The translations under genes were made by a program, and so were the position numbers. The notes below the pieces were generated by a model. That model saw nothing but the letters and a program-made list of their open reading frames with translations. It was not told the origin of the DNA and searched no databases. This document shows, in pieces, positions 8,058 through 16,042 of a stretch of DNA of 64,000 nt. Positions within the stretch are counted from its first letter, which is position 1, and the number at the start of each line of letters is the position of its first letter. The DNA is from Leptospiraceae bacterium (lineage in GTDB: Bacteria > Spirochaetota > Leptospiria > Leptospirales > Leptospiraceae), in contig JAGOHK010000010.1 in NCBI GenBank assembly GCA_017996175.1, positions 1 to 64,000 of the forward strand, given 5' to 3'.

Positions 8058-10280
8058 ATGAAGCATAATTATAAACGACTTATTATAGTTGCTTACCGGA
8101 TTCCATTTAAAATTGAATTAAGGAATGAAAAGCCCATTCTAATTCAAAATTCAGGCGGATTGGTTTCGGCAATCCTTTCTCTTTCTAATAAAATGAAGGA
8201 AGAGGGGCTAATGGATAAAGAAAATAAAATTCTCTGGTTTGGTTACTCTGATACTTTTTTTGAGGATAATAGTTCGGAGAATTTATCAGACGATACCTTT
8301 GAAGTCTATCCTGTGCAAATTAACCCCGAGATAAATGATCCCTATTATGGAGGTTTTTGCAATAGTACTATCTGGCCTTTATTCCATTATTATCCCTACT
8401 TAACAAAATTTGAGAATCATTACTATGAAGCATATTTGAAGGCGAATGAATTATTTTATGAACAGTTAAAAAAAGTAATTCAACCCGGAGATTTAGTCTG
8501 GGTGCATGATTACCAGTTGATGAAGTTACCATCTCTTATCCGCAATGATTTTCCTGATATTTCAATTGGATTTTTTTTACATATACCTTTTCCGACTTAT
8601 GAGGTATTTCGAATTATTCCCAAGGATTGGAAAAATGAAATTCTCCACGGACTCTTAGGTGCTGACTTGATTGGATTTCATACCAGTGATTATACGAATT
8701 ATTTTCTTCAATGCGTTGAACGTGAGTTGGGGTATAAAACTAAGAACTTACAGATATTTGCCGGTAACCGACTTGTTAAGGCAGAAAATTTTCCGATTGG
8801 GATTGATTATGACAGGTTTCATGATATGTATGATAATCCTGAGGTAGTTCGAAAAAGAGAAACATTGTTAAATGACTCCATCGGAAAAAAAATTCTATTT
8901 TCTGTGGATAGACTCGATTATTCGAAAGGTTTAGTACATAGGTTAAATGGATTTGAAGAGTTTCTTACTACGTATCCTGAATGGAGAGGTAAGATTGTTT
9001 TTTACATGGTTGTTGTTCCCTCGCGCGATTCTATCTTGCAGTACCAAGATTTAAAACATGAACTGGAAGAAACGATTGGTAGGATTAATGGAAAATTTGG
9101 AGATTTCACTTGGAGTCCTATTGTATATTTATATCGCTCATTGAATTTTGCTGAACTCATTGCTGGTTATACGTCAGCCGATATAGCTCTCATCACTCCA
9201 ATTCGAGATGGAATGAACTTGGTGGCAAAGGAATTTGTCGCTAGCCGCAAAGACAAAAAAGGAGTTTTGATTTTAAGTGAGAAAGCCGGGGCTGCTACAG
9301 AGTTAAATGGTGCTTTGCTTATTAATGCGTTTGACAAAACAGCAACGTCAAGCGCTATATACCAAGCTCTTATAATGTCAGAAAATGAACAAACTGACCG
9401 GATGCATTTAATGCAGTACAGGGTGAAGACTTACAATGTATTTCGTTGGGCAGACGAATTTCTATTGCAGTTGCAAGATACAAAAGAAAAGCAAAAAAAA
9501 GTAGGAACGAATATGCTGACTAGTAAACAATTAAATGAAATTCAACAAAAATACAAACTTGCTAATCAAAGATTGATTTTACTCGACTATGATGGAACCC
9601 TTGTGGATATTCAAAATATACCTTCCAAAGTAATTCCTAGCATTGAAGCATTGAACGCGGTTAAAAAACTAGCGGCAAATGATAATAATACCGTAGTGAT
9701 TATTACAGGCAGAGATAAAGATTATATTTCCAGATGGTTTGGCGAAATGAACGTTCATATTTTTGCAGAGCATGGCTCTTTTTTGAAAGAACCAAATTCT
9801 ACGGGTTGGGTATCTCTTTTTAGTGGGGATCAATCTTGGAAGGAAGAAATTAAACCAATTCTAGAGGCTTATGTAGAGAAGGCAAATGGATCTCATTTGG
9901 AAGAGAAAGTTTCTTCCCTCGCATGGCATTATCGAAATGTTGATCCCGAATATGGCTTTACCGTTATGAGAGAACTTTTAGATTCTCTAAAAAATCGAAT
10001 CACTCCTGAAATGAATATTCACGTTCTAGATGGGAAAAAGGTTATTGAAATTAAACAAAACGGCTGCGACAAGGGAAGCGCTTGTAAACGAATGATTCAA
10101 GACAAAGATTACGAGTTTATACTTTCCATTGGAGATGACATAACCGATGAAGATATGTTTAATTCTCTCCCGCCTGACGCATATTCTTTTAAAGTTGGTT
10201 ATGGTTTAACTCATGCAAAAATGAATTTACAGAGCCCTTTAGATGTAATCCACCTCTTAGGAAAATTGATTCTGCATTAA
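8058..10280 (+). CDS. otsAB: Trehalose-6-phosphate synthase/phosphatase fusion (OtsA-OtsB)
   Basis: A 740-residue two-domain enzyme. Residues 1 to about 470 are a GT20 trehalose-6-phosphate synthase, with SGGLVSAI near 31-38, VHDYQLM near 150, HIPFPTYEVFR near 174, SVDRLDYSKGL near 282 and TPIRDGMNLVAKEF near 380. A linker leads to a HAD-type phosphatase with LLDYDGTLVDIQ near 508, ITGRDKDYI and SIGDDITDEDMF near 690. It makes trehalose from UDP- or ADP-glucose and glucose-6-phosphate in one polypeptide. It is translationally close to the GH15 gene (3-base gap), so synthesis and turnover of trehalose are probably made together. Confidence 0.95.
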   Translation: MKHNYKRLIIVAYRIPFKIELRNEKPILIQNSGGLVSAILSLSNKMKEEGLMDKENKILWFGYSDTFFEDNSSENLSDDTFEVYPVQINPEINDPYYGGFCNSTIWPLFHYYPYLTKFENHYYEAYLKANELFYEQLKKVIQPGDLVWVHDYQLMKLPSLIRNDFPDISIGFFLHIPFPTYEVFRIIPKDWKNEILHGLLGADLIGFHTSDYTNYFLQCVERELGYKTKNLQIFAGNRLVKAENFPIGIDYDRFHDMYDNPEVVRKRETLLNDSIGKKILFSVDRLDYSKGLVHRLNGFEEFLTTYPEWRGKIVFYMVVVPSRDSILQYQDLKHELEETIGRINGKFGDFTWSPIVYLYRSLNFAELIAGYTSADIALITPIRDGMNLVAKEFVASRKDKKGVLILSEKAGAATELNGALLINAFDKTATSSAIYQALIMSENEQTDRMHLMQYRVKTYNVFRWADEFLLQLQDTKEKQKKVGTNMLTSKQLNEIQQKYKLANQRLILLDYDGTLVDIQNIPSKVIPSIEALNAVKKLAANDNNTVVIITGRDKDYISRWFGEMNVHIFAEHGSFLKEPNSTGWVSLFSGDQSWKEEIKPILEAYVEKANGSHLEEKVSSLAWHYRNVDPEYGFTVMRELLDSLKNRITPEMNIHVLDGKKVIEIKQNGCDKGSACKRMIQDKDYEFILSIGDDITDEDMFNSLPPDAYSFKVGYGLTHAKMNLQSPLDVIHLLGKLILH

Positions 10281-10284
10281 ACTA

Positions 10285-10309
10285 TTGCTAATTTTGCTAG
10301 TTTTAGCAA
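10285..10309 (+). other. Short inverted repeat in the otsAB-moaC gap
   Basis: TTGCTAA at 10285-10291 is complementary to TTAGCAA at 10303-10309 across an 11-base spacer that itself contains another TTGCTAG. It lies in the 44-base gap before moaC-mogA. There is no T-run after it, so it is a weak candidate for a terminator or a structured leader. Confidence 0.35.
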
Positions 10310-10324
10310 CATTGGCAATATATT

Positions 10325-11251
10325 ATGAAAGACATTACATCAAAACAAATTACACTTAGAACCGCAGCCGCAGAAGGAAAAGTCCTTTGTAGCAAAGAGG
10401 CAATTCATCTTATCCGCACAAACTCTCTTCCCAAGGGAGATTTGTTTAATATAGCAAAAGCGGCTGCCATGCTTGCAGCAAAGAATACTTCAAACTTAAT
10501 TCCTCATTGCCATCCAGTTGCCATTGAAGGAATGGATATTGAATTCGAAACATTCGATGCTGCTAATGAAACAAGTTTAGGTGGAGTGAAAATTTTCATC
10601 CAGGCAAAGTCAATCGGGCGAACAGGAATCGAAATGGAAGTGCTGACAGCAGTCTCTGTTGCTGCACTTACCATTTATGATCTACTAAAACCAGTAGATA
10701 AAAATTTGCATATAACAGACATTACCCTCACTAAAAAAAAAGGTGGGAAGACAGATAAGAAGTTTAAGGTTAAACCAGGAATTACCGCAGCGATTTTAGT
10801 TTGCTCCGATTCCACGGCTGCCGGAAAGAGAGAAGATAAATCAGGGATTATTATCAAGGAAATGCTTTTAGCAAAAGGGGTGGATGTTGTAGAATACAAA
10901 ATTGTTCCGGACGAGAAAAATATTATTCAGGATATTGTAAAGGATTGGGTAGCAAAAGGTATTCCTTTTATTTTTACGACAGGTGGAACAGGACTTGGTC
11001 CTCGTGATAGAACTACCGATACACTAACAGAGCTTTTCGAAAGAGAGGCTCCTGGAATTTCAGAAGCGATGCGCTCTTTCGGTCAAGCAAGAACTCCTTT
11101 TGCAATGCTATCGCGCTCTACTGCTGGTATCATCGGCAAATCAATCGTAATCGCTCTACCCGGAAGTTCCAATGGCGCTAGAGAAAGTCTAGAAGCAATC
11201 TTGCCAGGCGTATTGCATGGACGAGACATGCTTTTGGGTGGCGGGCATTGA
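10325..11251 (+). CDS. moaCB: Bifunctional MoaC / MogA(MoaB)-type molybdenum cofactor protein
   Basis: A 308-residue fusion. Residues 1 to about 155 are MoaC, cyclic pyranopterin monophosphate synthase: RTAAAEGKV, NLIPHCHPVAIEG, GRTGIEMEVLTAVSVAALT and YDLLKPVDK are all present. Residues about 155-308 are MogA/MoaB, molybdopterin adenylyltransferase: FTTGGTGLGPRDRTTD, SRSTAGIIGKSIVIALPGS and the closing PGVLHGRDMLLGGGH. It thus supplies the step right after MoaA and a later adenylation step. It is separated from the moaADE-mobA run by about 9 kb. It follows otsAB by 44 bases. Confidence 0.95.
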   Translation: MKDITSKQITLRTAAAEGKVLCSKEAIHLIRTNSLPKGDLFNIAKAAAMLAAKNTSNLIPHCHPVAIEGMDIEFETFDAANETSLGGVKIFIQAKSIGRTGIEMEVLTAVSVAALTIYDLLKPVDKNLHITDITLTKKKGGKTDKKFKVKPGITAAILVCSDSTAAGKREDKSGIIIKEMLLAKGVDVVEYKIVPDEKNIIQDIVKDWVAKGIPFIFTTGGTGLGPRDRTTDTLTELFEREAPGISEAMRSFGQARTPFAMLSRSTAGIIGKSIVIALPGSSNGARESLEAILPGVLHGRDMLLGGGH

Positions 11252-11289
11252 CTGCCTTCGCCGGATAGTATATTTTTATACTTGACCAA

Positions 11290-11317
11290 AAGGATATATG
11301 TATTCATATATGTCCTT
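11290..11317. other. Imperfect inverted repeat ahead of the DUF4143 ATPase
   Basis: AAGGATATATG (11290-11300) faces CATATATGTCCTT (11305-11317) with a four-base loop and a two-base bulge. AAGGATATAT occurs again at 11324-11333, directly before the ATG at 11334, where it provides the ribosome-binding AAGGA. Folding of this hairpin could affect either transcription termination of moaCB or start of the ATPase gene. Confidence 0.35.
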
Positions 11318-11333
11318 GTAAGCAAGGATATAT

Positions 11334-12617
11334 ATGAAAGAAACTTTTAAGAAAGTTATTATAGATTCTCAGGAAAAAAAATACGACAAAATCATTCCTA
11401 GAGACTATAACATACCAGTCCACAGTAATAAAATTGTATCTTTGATTGGAGTTAGAAGATGTGGTAAGACCTATATTTTATTTGATATTATCAGGCAGCT
11501 TTTAGAAAAAACGGATCCGCGTAATATTGTTTATATCAATTTTGAAGATGATAGGCTTTATCCCATTCAACTAAAAGATTTGGATGATATTATTACAGGC
11601 TACTATGAATTATACCCAGAAAAGAGAAATGAAAATGTATATTTCTTTTTAGATGAAATACAAATGATAGATGGATGGGAAAAGTTTGTAAGAAGAATTT
11701 ACGACTCTTTGAAAGTTTCCATTTTTGTGACGGGCTCTTCTTCGAAACTTTTAGCATCCGAGATTGCAACTGCACTTAGAGGTAGAACTATTACCTATGA
11801 GATATTTCCACTATCGTTTCAGGAATACCTTCGATTTAAGAAGATTGAAGTAAATACTTATTCTTCCAAATCAGTAAGCTTTATCGTGAACGCATTCAAT
11901 CATTATTTATTTGATGGAGGTTTTCCAGAAACAGTTGCGGCTAATGATGATTTACAGAAAAGGATTTTAAGTGACTATGTGGATTTGATTATTTATAGAG
12001 ATGTGATTGAGCGTTATGGAATTAAAAATAATGCACTTTTAAAACACCTGATAAAATATGCCTTCACTAATATTGGGACGCTCGTGAGTTTTACAAAGTT
12101 GTTTAACGATTTAAAATCACAGGGATTCAAAATAGGTAAGGATACTATATTCGAATACTTTTCCTATTTGAGTGATGCTTATGCTTTATTCAACGTTCCT
12201 ATCTTTAGAAACTCAGTCAAAGAGGAGCAGCGTAATCCTAAAAAAATGTATTCTATTGACAACGGATTTAAGTCTATTTTTGATTCTTCGCTATCACCTG
12301 ACTACAGTAAGTTATACGAAAATACTGCGTTCCTTCATTTGAGGCGGCAAACAAAAGAAGTTTATTATTTCAAACAAAATCAGGAAGTTGATTTTTATAG
12401 TATTGTGAATGGAAAGAAAATCATTGCGAATATAAGTTATGACATTTCCGATATACAAACTAGGAAAAGAGAACTCGAAGGACTGATGGAAGCTATGGAA
12501 TATTTTCATTCTCAAACTGGATACTTAATTACAAAAGACGAAGAGCAAATCATTAAGCAAAAAGGAAAGAAGATTTTCATTGTCCCGCTTTGGAAATGGT
12601 TATTGGAGGCTTCTTAA
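11334..12617 (+). CDS. AAA ATPase with DUF4143 C-terminal domain
   Basis: The 427-residue protein has Walker A GVRRCGKT (residues 39-46), Walker B VYFFLDEIQ (102-110) and the sensor-like segment FVTGSSSKLLASE, then ALRGRTITYEIFPLSFQEYL. The C-terminal half contains a DUF4143 domain (winged helix and nuclease-like fold) with QEVDFYSI near residue 350. Proteins of this type are frequent, patchily distributed and often sit among mobile or defence genes; their function is not settled. It stands alone, with a strong AAGGA site, after an inverted repeat. It looks intact and is a candidate for horizontal gain. Confidence 0.85.
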   Translation: MKETFKKVIIDSQEKKYDKIIPRDYNIPVHSNKIVSLIGVRRCGKTYILFDIIRQLLEKTDPRNIVYINFEDDRLYPIQLKDLDDIITGYYELYPEKRNENVYFFLDEIQMIDGWEKFVRRIYDSLKVSIFVTGSSSKLLASEIATALRGRTITYEIFPLSFQEYLRFKKIEVNTYSSKSVSFIVNAFNHYLFDGGFPETVAANDDLQKRILSDYVDLIIYRDVIERYGIKNNALLKHLIKYAFTNIGTLVSFTKLFNDLKSQGFKIGKDTIFEYFSYLSDAYALFNVPIFRNSVKEEQRNPKKMYSIDNGFKSIFDSSLSPDYSKLYENTAFLHLRRQTKEVYYFKQNQEVDFYSIVNGKKIIANISYDISDIQTRKRELEGLMEAMEYFHSQTGYLITKDEEQIIKQKGKKIFIVPLWKWLLEAS

Positions 12618-12733
12618 TTTTTAAACCCAAAGTTTATTATGTTCCTTTAGAGAATAAAATTCTCCTCAGGAAAATTTCATTTTCTTAGTTTATAGTTCTT
12701 AGATATTGGTAAAAAACGAAACGAGGGCGATGA

Positions 12734-13846
12734 TTGGAAAATCTAAAAGTTACTCCATTAAACGAGGTTCATAGAACTCTTGGTGCACGTATGGTGCCTT
12801 TTGGCGGCTGGGATATGCCTGTTCAATATACGAGCATCATCCAGGAACACCTCGCGACTCGAACTAGCGCGGGATTGTTTGACGTCTCTCACATGGGGGA
12901 AATTTTTCTAACAGGAAAAAAAGAATCCCTACTTGGCTTTCTCGAAAAACTTACCTGCAACCAAGTAGAACCGATACACAATTTTCAAGTCCAATACAAC
13001 GCTGTTCTAAATGAAAACGGCGGGTTGGTGGACGATATTACAATTTATAAATTCAATGATGAAAAATATATGATCTGCTCTAATGCTTCTAACTATGAAG
13101 CGGTTTACGCGCATTTACTCAAGTATAATACTGATCTTACAATTACAAATGAAAGTTCTAAGTGGCACCAAATCGCAATTCAAGGACCTAAAGCAAATGA
13201 AATTTTTTCTAAGTATGTTGGACAAAACTTGGAAGATATAGGTTATTATAAATTCAAACTCGTTTCCTTTAAAGGGGAGCAAATGATTGTTTCCCGCACT
13301 GGTTATACTGGTGAAGACGGATTCGAGATTTATTCTACGATTCCAACTGGTGTTCAGATTTGGTCAGAGCTTTTGGAGTTTGGAAAGTCATTCGGGCTTG
13401 TTCCTGTTGGACTTGGAGCGAGAGATACACTTCGTTTGGAAGCAAAGTATGCTTTATACGGGCATGAACTAAATGATACTAGAACGCCAGTAGAGTCTGG
13501 AATTTCTTGGATTGTAAAAGAAAAGGCTAATCCTTATTTGGCGTATGATAAGATTATTTCCCAAAAGAAAAATGGAGCCGAATATGGGGTAACAGGGATT
13601 AAGCTCACTGAAGCGGGAGTTTTGCGAGAAAATTATTCTATTTATGATGAAGTAGGAAATTTAATCGGACAAACAACTTCAGGAAGTTACTCCCCTTCTC
13701 TAAAAGAAGGAATTGGACTTGCCTATATTAAAAAAAGTTTTATTAAAAATGAAACAGTAGTAATGGTTGAAATTCGTGGTGCTAAGAAAAAATGCATCAT
13801 ACAAACAGGAAATTTTATAACAGGTAGTGTTAGAAAGAATAAGTAG
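12734..13846 (+). CDS. gcvT: Aminomethyltransferase, glycine cleavage T protein
   Basis: A 370-residue protein from a TTG at 12734, preceded by GAGGGCG. The ATG at 12730 is in another frame and is not the start. Conserved segments include [16 protein letters not shown] near residue 17, FDVSHMGEI near 43, [15 protein letters not shown] near 186 and [21 protein letters not shown] near 225. It transfers the methylene group of the lipoyl-bound aminomethyl intermediate to tetrahydrofolate. It is 6 bases ahead of gcvH. I looked for a glycine riboswitch in the 116 upstream bases and did not see one. Confidence 0.96.
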   Translation: MENLKVTPLNEVHRTLGARMVPFGGWDMPVQYTSIIQEHLATRTSAGLFDVSHMGEIFLTGKKESLLGFLEKLTCNQVEPIHNFQVQYNAVLNENGGLVDDITIYKFNDEKYMICSNASNYEAVYAHLLKYNTDLTITNESSKWHQIAIQGPKANEIFSKYVGQNLEDIGYYKFKLVSFKGEQMIVSRTGYTGEDGFEIYSTIPTGVQIWSELLEFGKSFGLVPVGLGARDTLRLEAKYALYGHELNDTRTPVESGISWIVKEKANPYLAYDKIISQKKNGAEYGVTGIKLTEAGVLRENYSIYDEVGNLIGQTTSGSYSPSLKEGIGLAYIKKSFIKNETVVMVEIRGAKKKCIIQTGNFITGSVRKNK

Positions 13847-13852
13847 GGGTTT

Positions 13853-14242
13853 ATGGCTGATACAAAAATTTTAGATGGATATAGATATACAGAAAAACAT
13901 GAATGGGTCAAAATTGAAGGTGACACTGCAATTTTTGGAATCTCTGATTTTGCCCAAAATGCGTTAGGAGACATTGTTTTCGTTGACTTACCGAAAGTAG
14001 GAAAGGCAGTAAAACAAGGACAGAGTTTTGGAACAATTGAGTCAGTAAAGGCTGCCGAAGATCTTTACGCTCCAATTAGTGGTGAAGTGATTGAAGTAAA
14101 TCCTGCTATTGCAAAAGACCCTGCTATGGTGAATAAAGATGCATTTGCCGCTTGGATGATAAAAGTAAAAAATGTAAATTCATCCGAGGCTGACAAACTT
14201 ATGGATTCGGCAAAATATAAAGAGCATACTTCTAGTCTTTAA
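13853..14242 (+). CDS. gcvH: Glycine cleavage H protein (lipoyl carrier)
   Basis: A 129-residue lipoyl carrier. [13 protein letters not shown] places the lipoylated Lys at residue 66; the opening [10 protein letters not shown] and the segment [18 protein letters not shown] are family hallmarks. It shuttles the aminomethyl group between GcvP, GcvT and GcvL. It starts 6 bases after gcvT and is certainly co-transcribed with it. The P-protein gene, which in many bacteria follows directly, is not here; the next gene is a protein kinase 23 bases downstream. Confidence 0.97.
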   Translation: MADTKILDGYRYTEKHEWVKIEGDTAIFGISDFAQNALGDIVFVDLPKVGKAVKQGQSFGTIESVKAAEDLYAPISGEVIEVNPAIAKDPAMVNKDAFAAWMIKVKNVNSSEADKLMDSAKYKEHTSSL

Positions 14243-14265
14243 TTTTAGGATATAGTCTAATTTTT

Positions 14266-16038
14266 ATGATAAAGTGCTTTTACTGCGGAACAGAGAATTC
14301 GGACACAGATAAGTTTTGTCGTCAATGTGGCAATAGCTTACAAACCGCGGTTACTGGCGTTAAGCCGGATGCAGATATTGAATTACTCAGTGCTCATCTA
14401 TCGCCTAAATTTACAATCGAAAAGAAGATTGGGAAGGGGGGAATGGCAACTGTCTACTTGGGAGAGCAGACAGCACTTCAGCGCAAAATCGTTGTTAAAA
14501 TCTTGAATAAAGATATTTCGGATGATGACGAAATCAGAGAGCGTTTTATTCTAGAAGCTCGCACACCTGCAAGGCTTAAACATCCGAATATTGTTGAGGT
14601 TATCGATGTCGGGCTTTGTGATGATAGACCCTATTATATCATGGAATATGCGTCAGGCGGATCTGTTGCGGATAAATTAAAAAAATACCGTGACCAAGGG
14701 ATGATGTTTCCTTTAAAAGAAGCTGCTGAATTAATCACAAAAATACTCGATGCACTTCATTATTGTCATATTAATAATCTTCAATCGCATAGAGATATTA
14801 AACCCGCTAACATCATGTATCGCTCTACTGGTGAGCCGATAATAGTAGATTTTGGAATTGCTAAGATAACGGATTCTTCGATTACCCGCACTCGTATGAC
14901 TATGGGAACTGCAAATTATATGAGTCCTGAGCAATGCCAGGGGCGAAAAGACATAGATGGTCGGAGTGATGTTTATTCTGTTGGGATTATGCTTTTCGAA
15001 CTATTGACGGGTGAACTTCCTTTTAAAGGGGATAGCGGTCTTTCTATCATGATTAAACAAGTAAAGGAAAAAATGCCTAGCCTTGCAGGAAAGATGAAAG
15101 TAAAACCGGATAAATTAGATCCTGATTTTTCTGTTCTAGGTCCTGATCTTGAGTCAATCATCGAAAAAGCGTGCGCTAAGTCTAGAAAGAAACGTTATCA
15201 ATCAGCAAAGGAATTTGCCGAGGCACTTGCAAATCTGGTTGGGTCTGATATTCCAAATACACTCAAACAGAGTCCAATACATCATGGTCTGAATTGGGGG
15301 CTAATCGTTGCTATGCTCTTACTAGGATTAGGGATTGGGGGATTTTTGGGGTATAGAATGATTATTCTTAATCCGAAGGCTGATGTAGTTACAAATATTT
15401 CAATCGATACAGATCCCCTTGGTGCGAAGGTGATTAATACAACCACCAATATAGAGGAAGGCAAGACTCCATTTACCGCAACGAAAGAGCAACCTGGGAT
15501 ATACAATTATAAACTTATTCTTGAAGGATATAAAGAAGGCAATGTAGAGATACAATTGAACGATATTCAAAAGAAAGAAACTCGGTCGCTTAAACTAGAA
15601 CCTATACTAGACGTGCCAGAAATAATAAATGAGAATTCAATTGATCCTAAAGATGCAAAGTCTGCCAAAGATTCAAAAGATATAACGGAACAAAAAGATA
15701 GCAAGGAATCTAAAGATGTAAAAGATGCAGTAAAGGATACAGGACTCATTACTGTTGGTGGTTTAGTTTGGCAAACTTCTGATGTAAAAATAATGAACTG
15801 GTATTCTGCTGTTACCCACTGTCGTAATTTAGGGATGAGACTGCCAACCAAAAATGAATTGAAGATCGCTTATAACTCAGGAGTTCGTCGACTAGCATCC
15901 CCATGTTGCGAATACTGGTCATCAACCCCACATGAAGATGATCCTGATTCTGCTTACAATATTTCCGTACGAAGTTTTGAAACTTTTTACTCACCTAAAG
16001 CGAATCGCTTTTATGTGAGATGTGTTGCAAGGCATTAG
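14266..16038 (+). CDS. Membrane Ser/Thr protein kinase with zinc ribbon, PEGA and DUF1566-like domains
   Basis: A 590-residue protein with five visible parts. Residues 4-21 form a zinc ribbon (CFYCG and CRQCG). Residues about 50-325 form a Hanks-type kinase with Gly-loop IGKGGMATVY (55-64), Lys78, HRDIKPAN (175-182), DFG (195-197) and GTANYMSPEQ (214-223), so it should be active. One membrane helix lies at about 343-367. A PEGA-like domain spans about 377-446. A Lys/Asp/Ser-rich linker (459-491) leads to a DUF1566-like domain (about 498-590) with CRNLGMRLPTKNE and YVRCVARH. The kinase is cytoplasmic and the C-terminal part outside, as in a receptor kinase. The ligand is unknown. Confidence 0.93.
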   Translation: MIKCFYCGTENSDTDKFCRQCGNSLQTAVTGVKPDADIELLSAHLSPKFTIEKKIGKGGMATVYLGEQTALQRKIVVKILNKDISDDDEIRERFILEARTPARLKHPNIVEVIDVGLCDDRPYYIMEYASGGSVADKLKKYRDQGMMFPLKEAAELITKILDALHYCHINNLQSHRDIKPANIMYRSTGEPIIVDFGIAKITDSSITRTRMTMGTANYMSPEQCQGRKDIDGRSDVYSVGIMLFELLTGELPFKGDSGLSIMIKQVKEKMPSLAGKMKVKPDKLDPDFSVLGPDLESIIEKACAKSRKKRYQSAKEFAEALANLVGSDIPNTLKQSPIHHGLNWGLIVAMLLLGLGIGGFLGYRMIILNPKADVVTNISIDTDPLGAKVINTTTNIEEGKTPFTATKEQPGIYNYKLILEGYKEGNVEIQLNDIQKKETRSLKLEPILDVPEIINENSIDPKDAKSAKDSKDITEQKDSKESKDVKDAVKDTGLITVGGLVWQTSDVKIMNWYSAVTHCRNLGMRLPTKNELKIAYNSGVRRLASPCCEYWSSTPHEDDPDSAYNISVRSFETFYSPKANRFYVRCVARH

Positions 16039-16042
16039 AACT

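Noticed and set aside
12618-12733. Glycine riboswitch ahead of gcvT
   Set aside because: The 116 bases lack the conserved tandem-aptamer elements; only a short GAGAAT/ATTCTC hairpin is visible.
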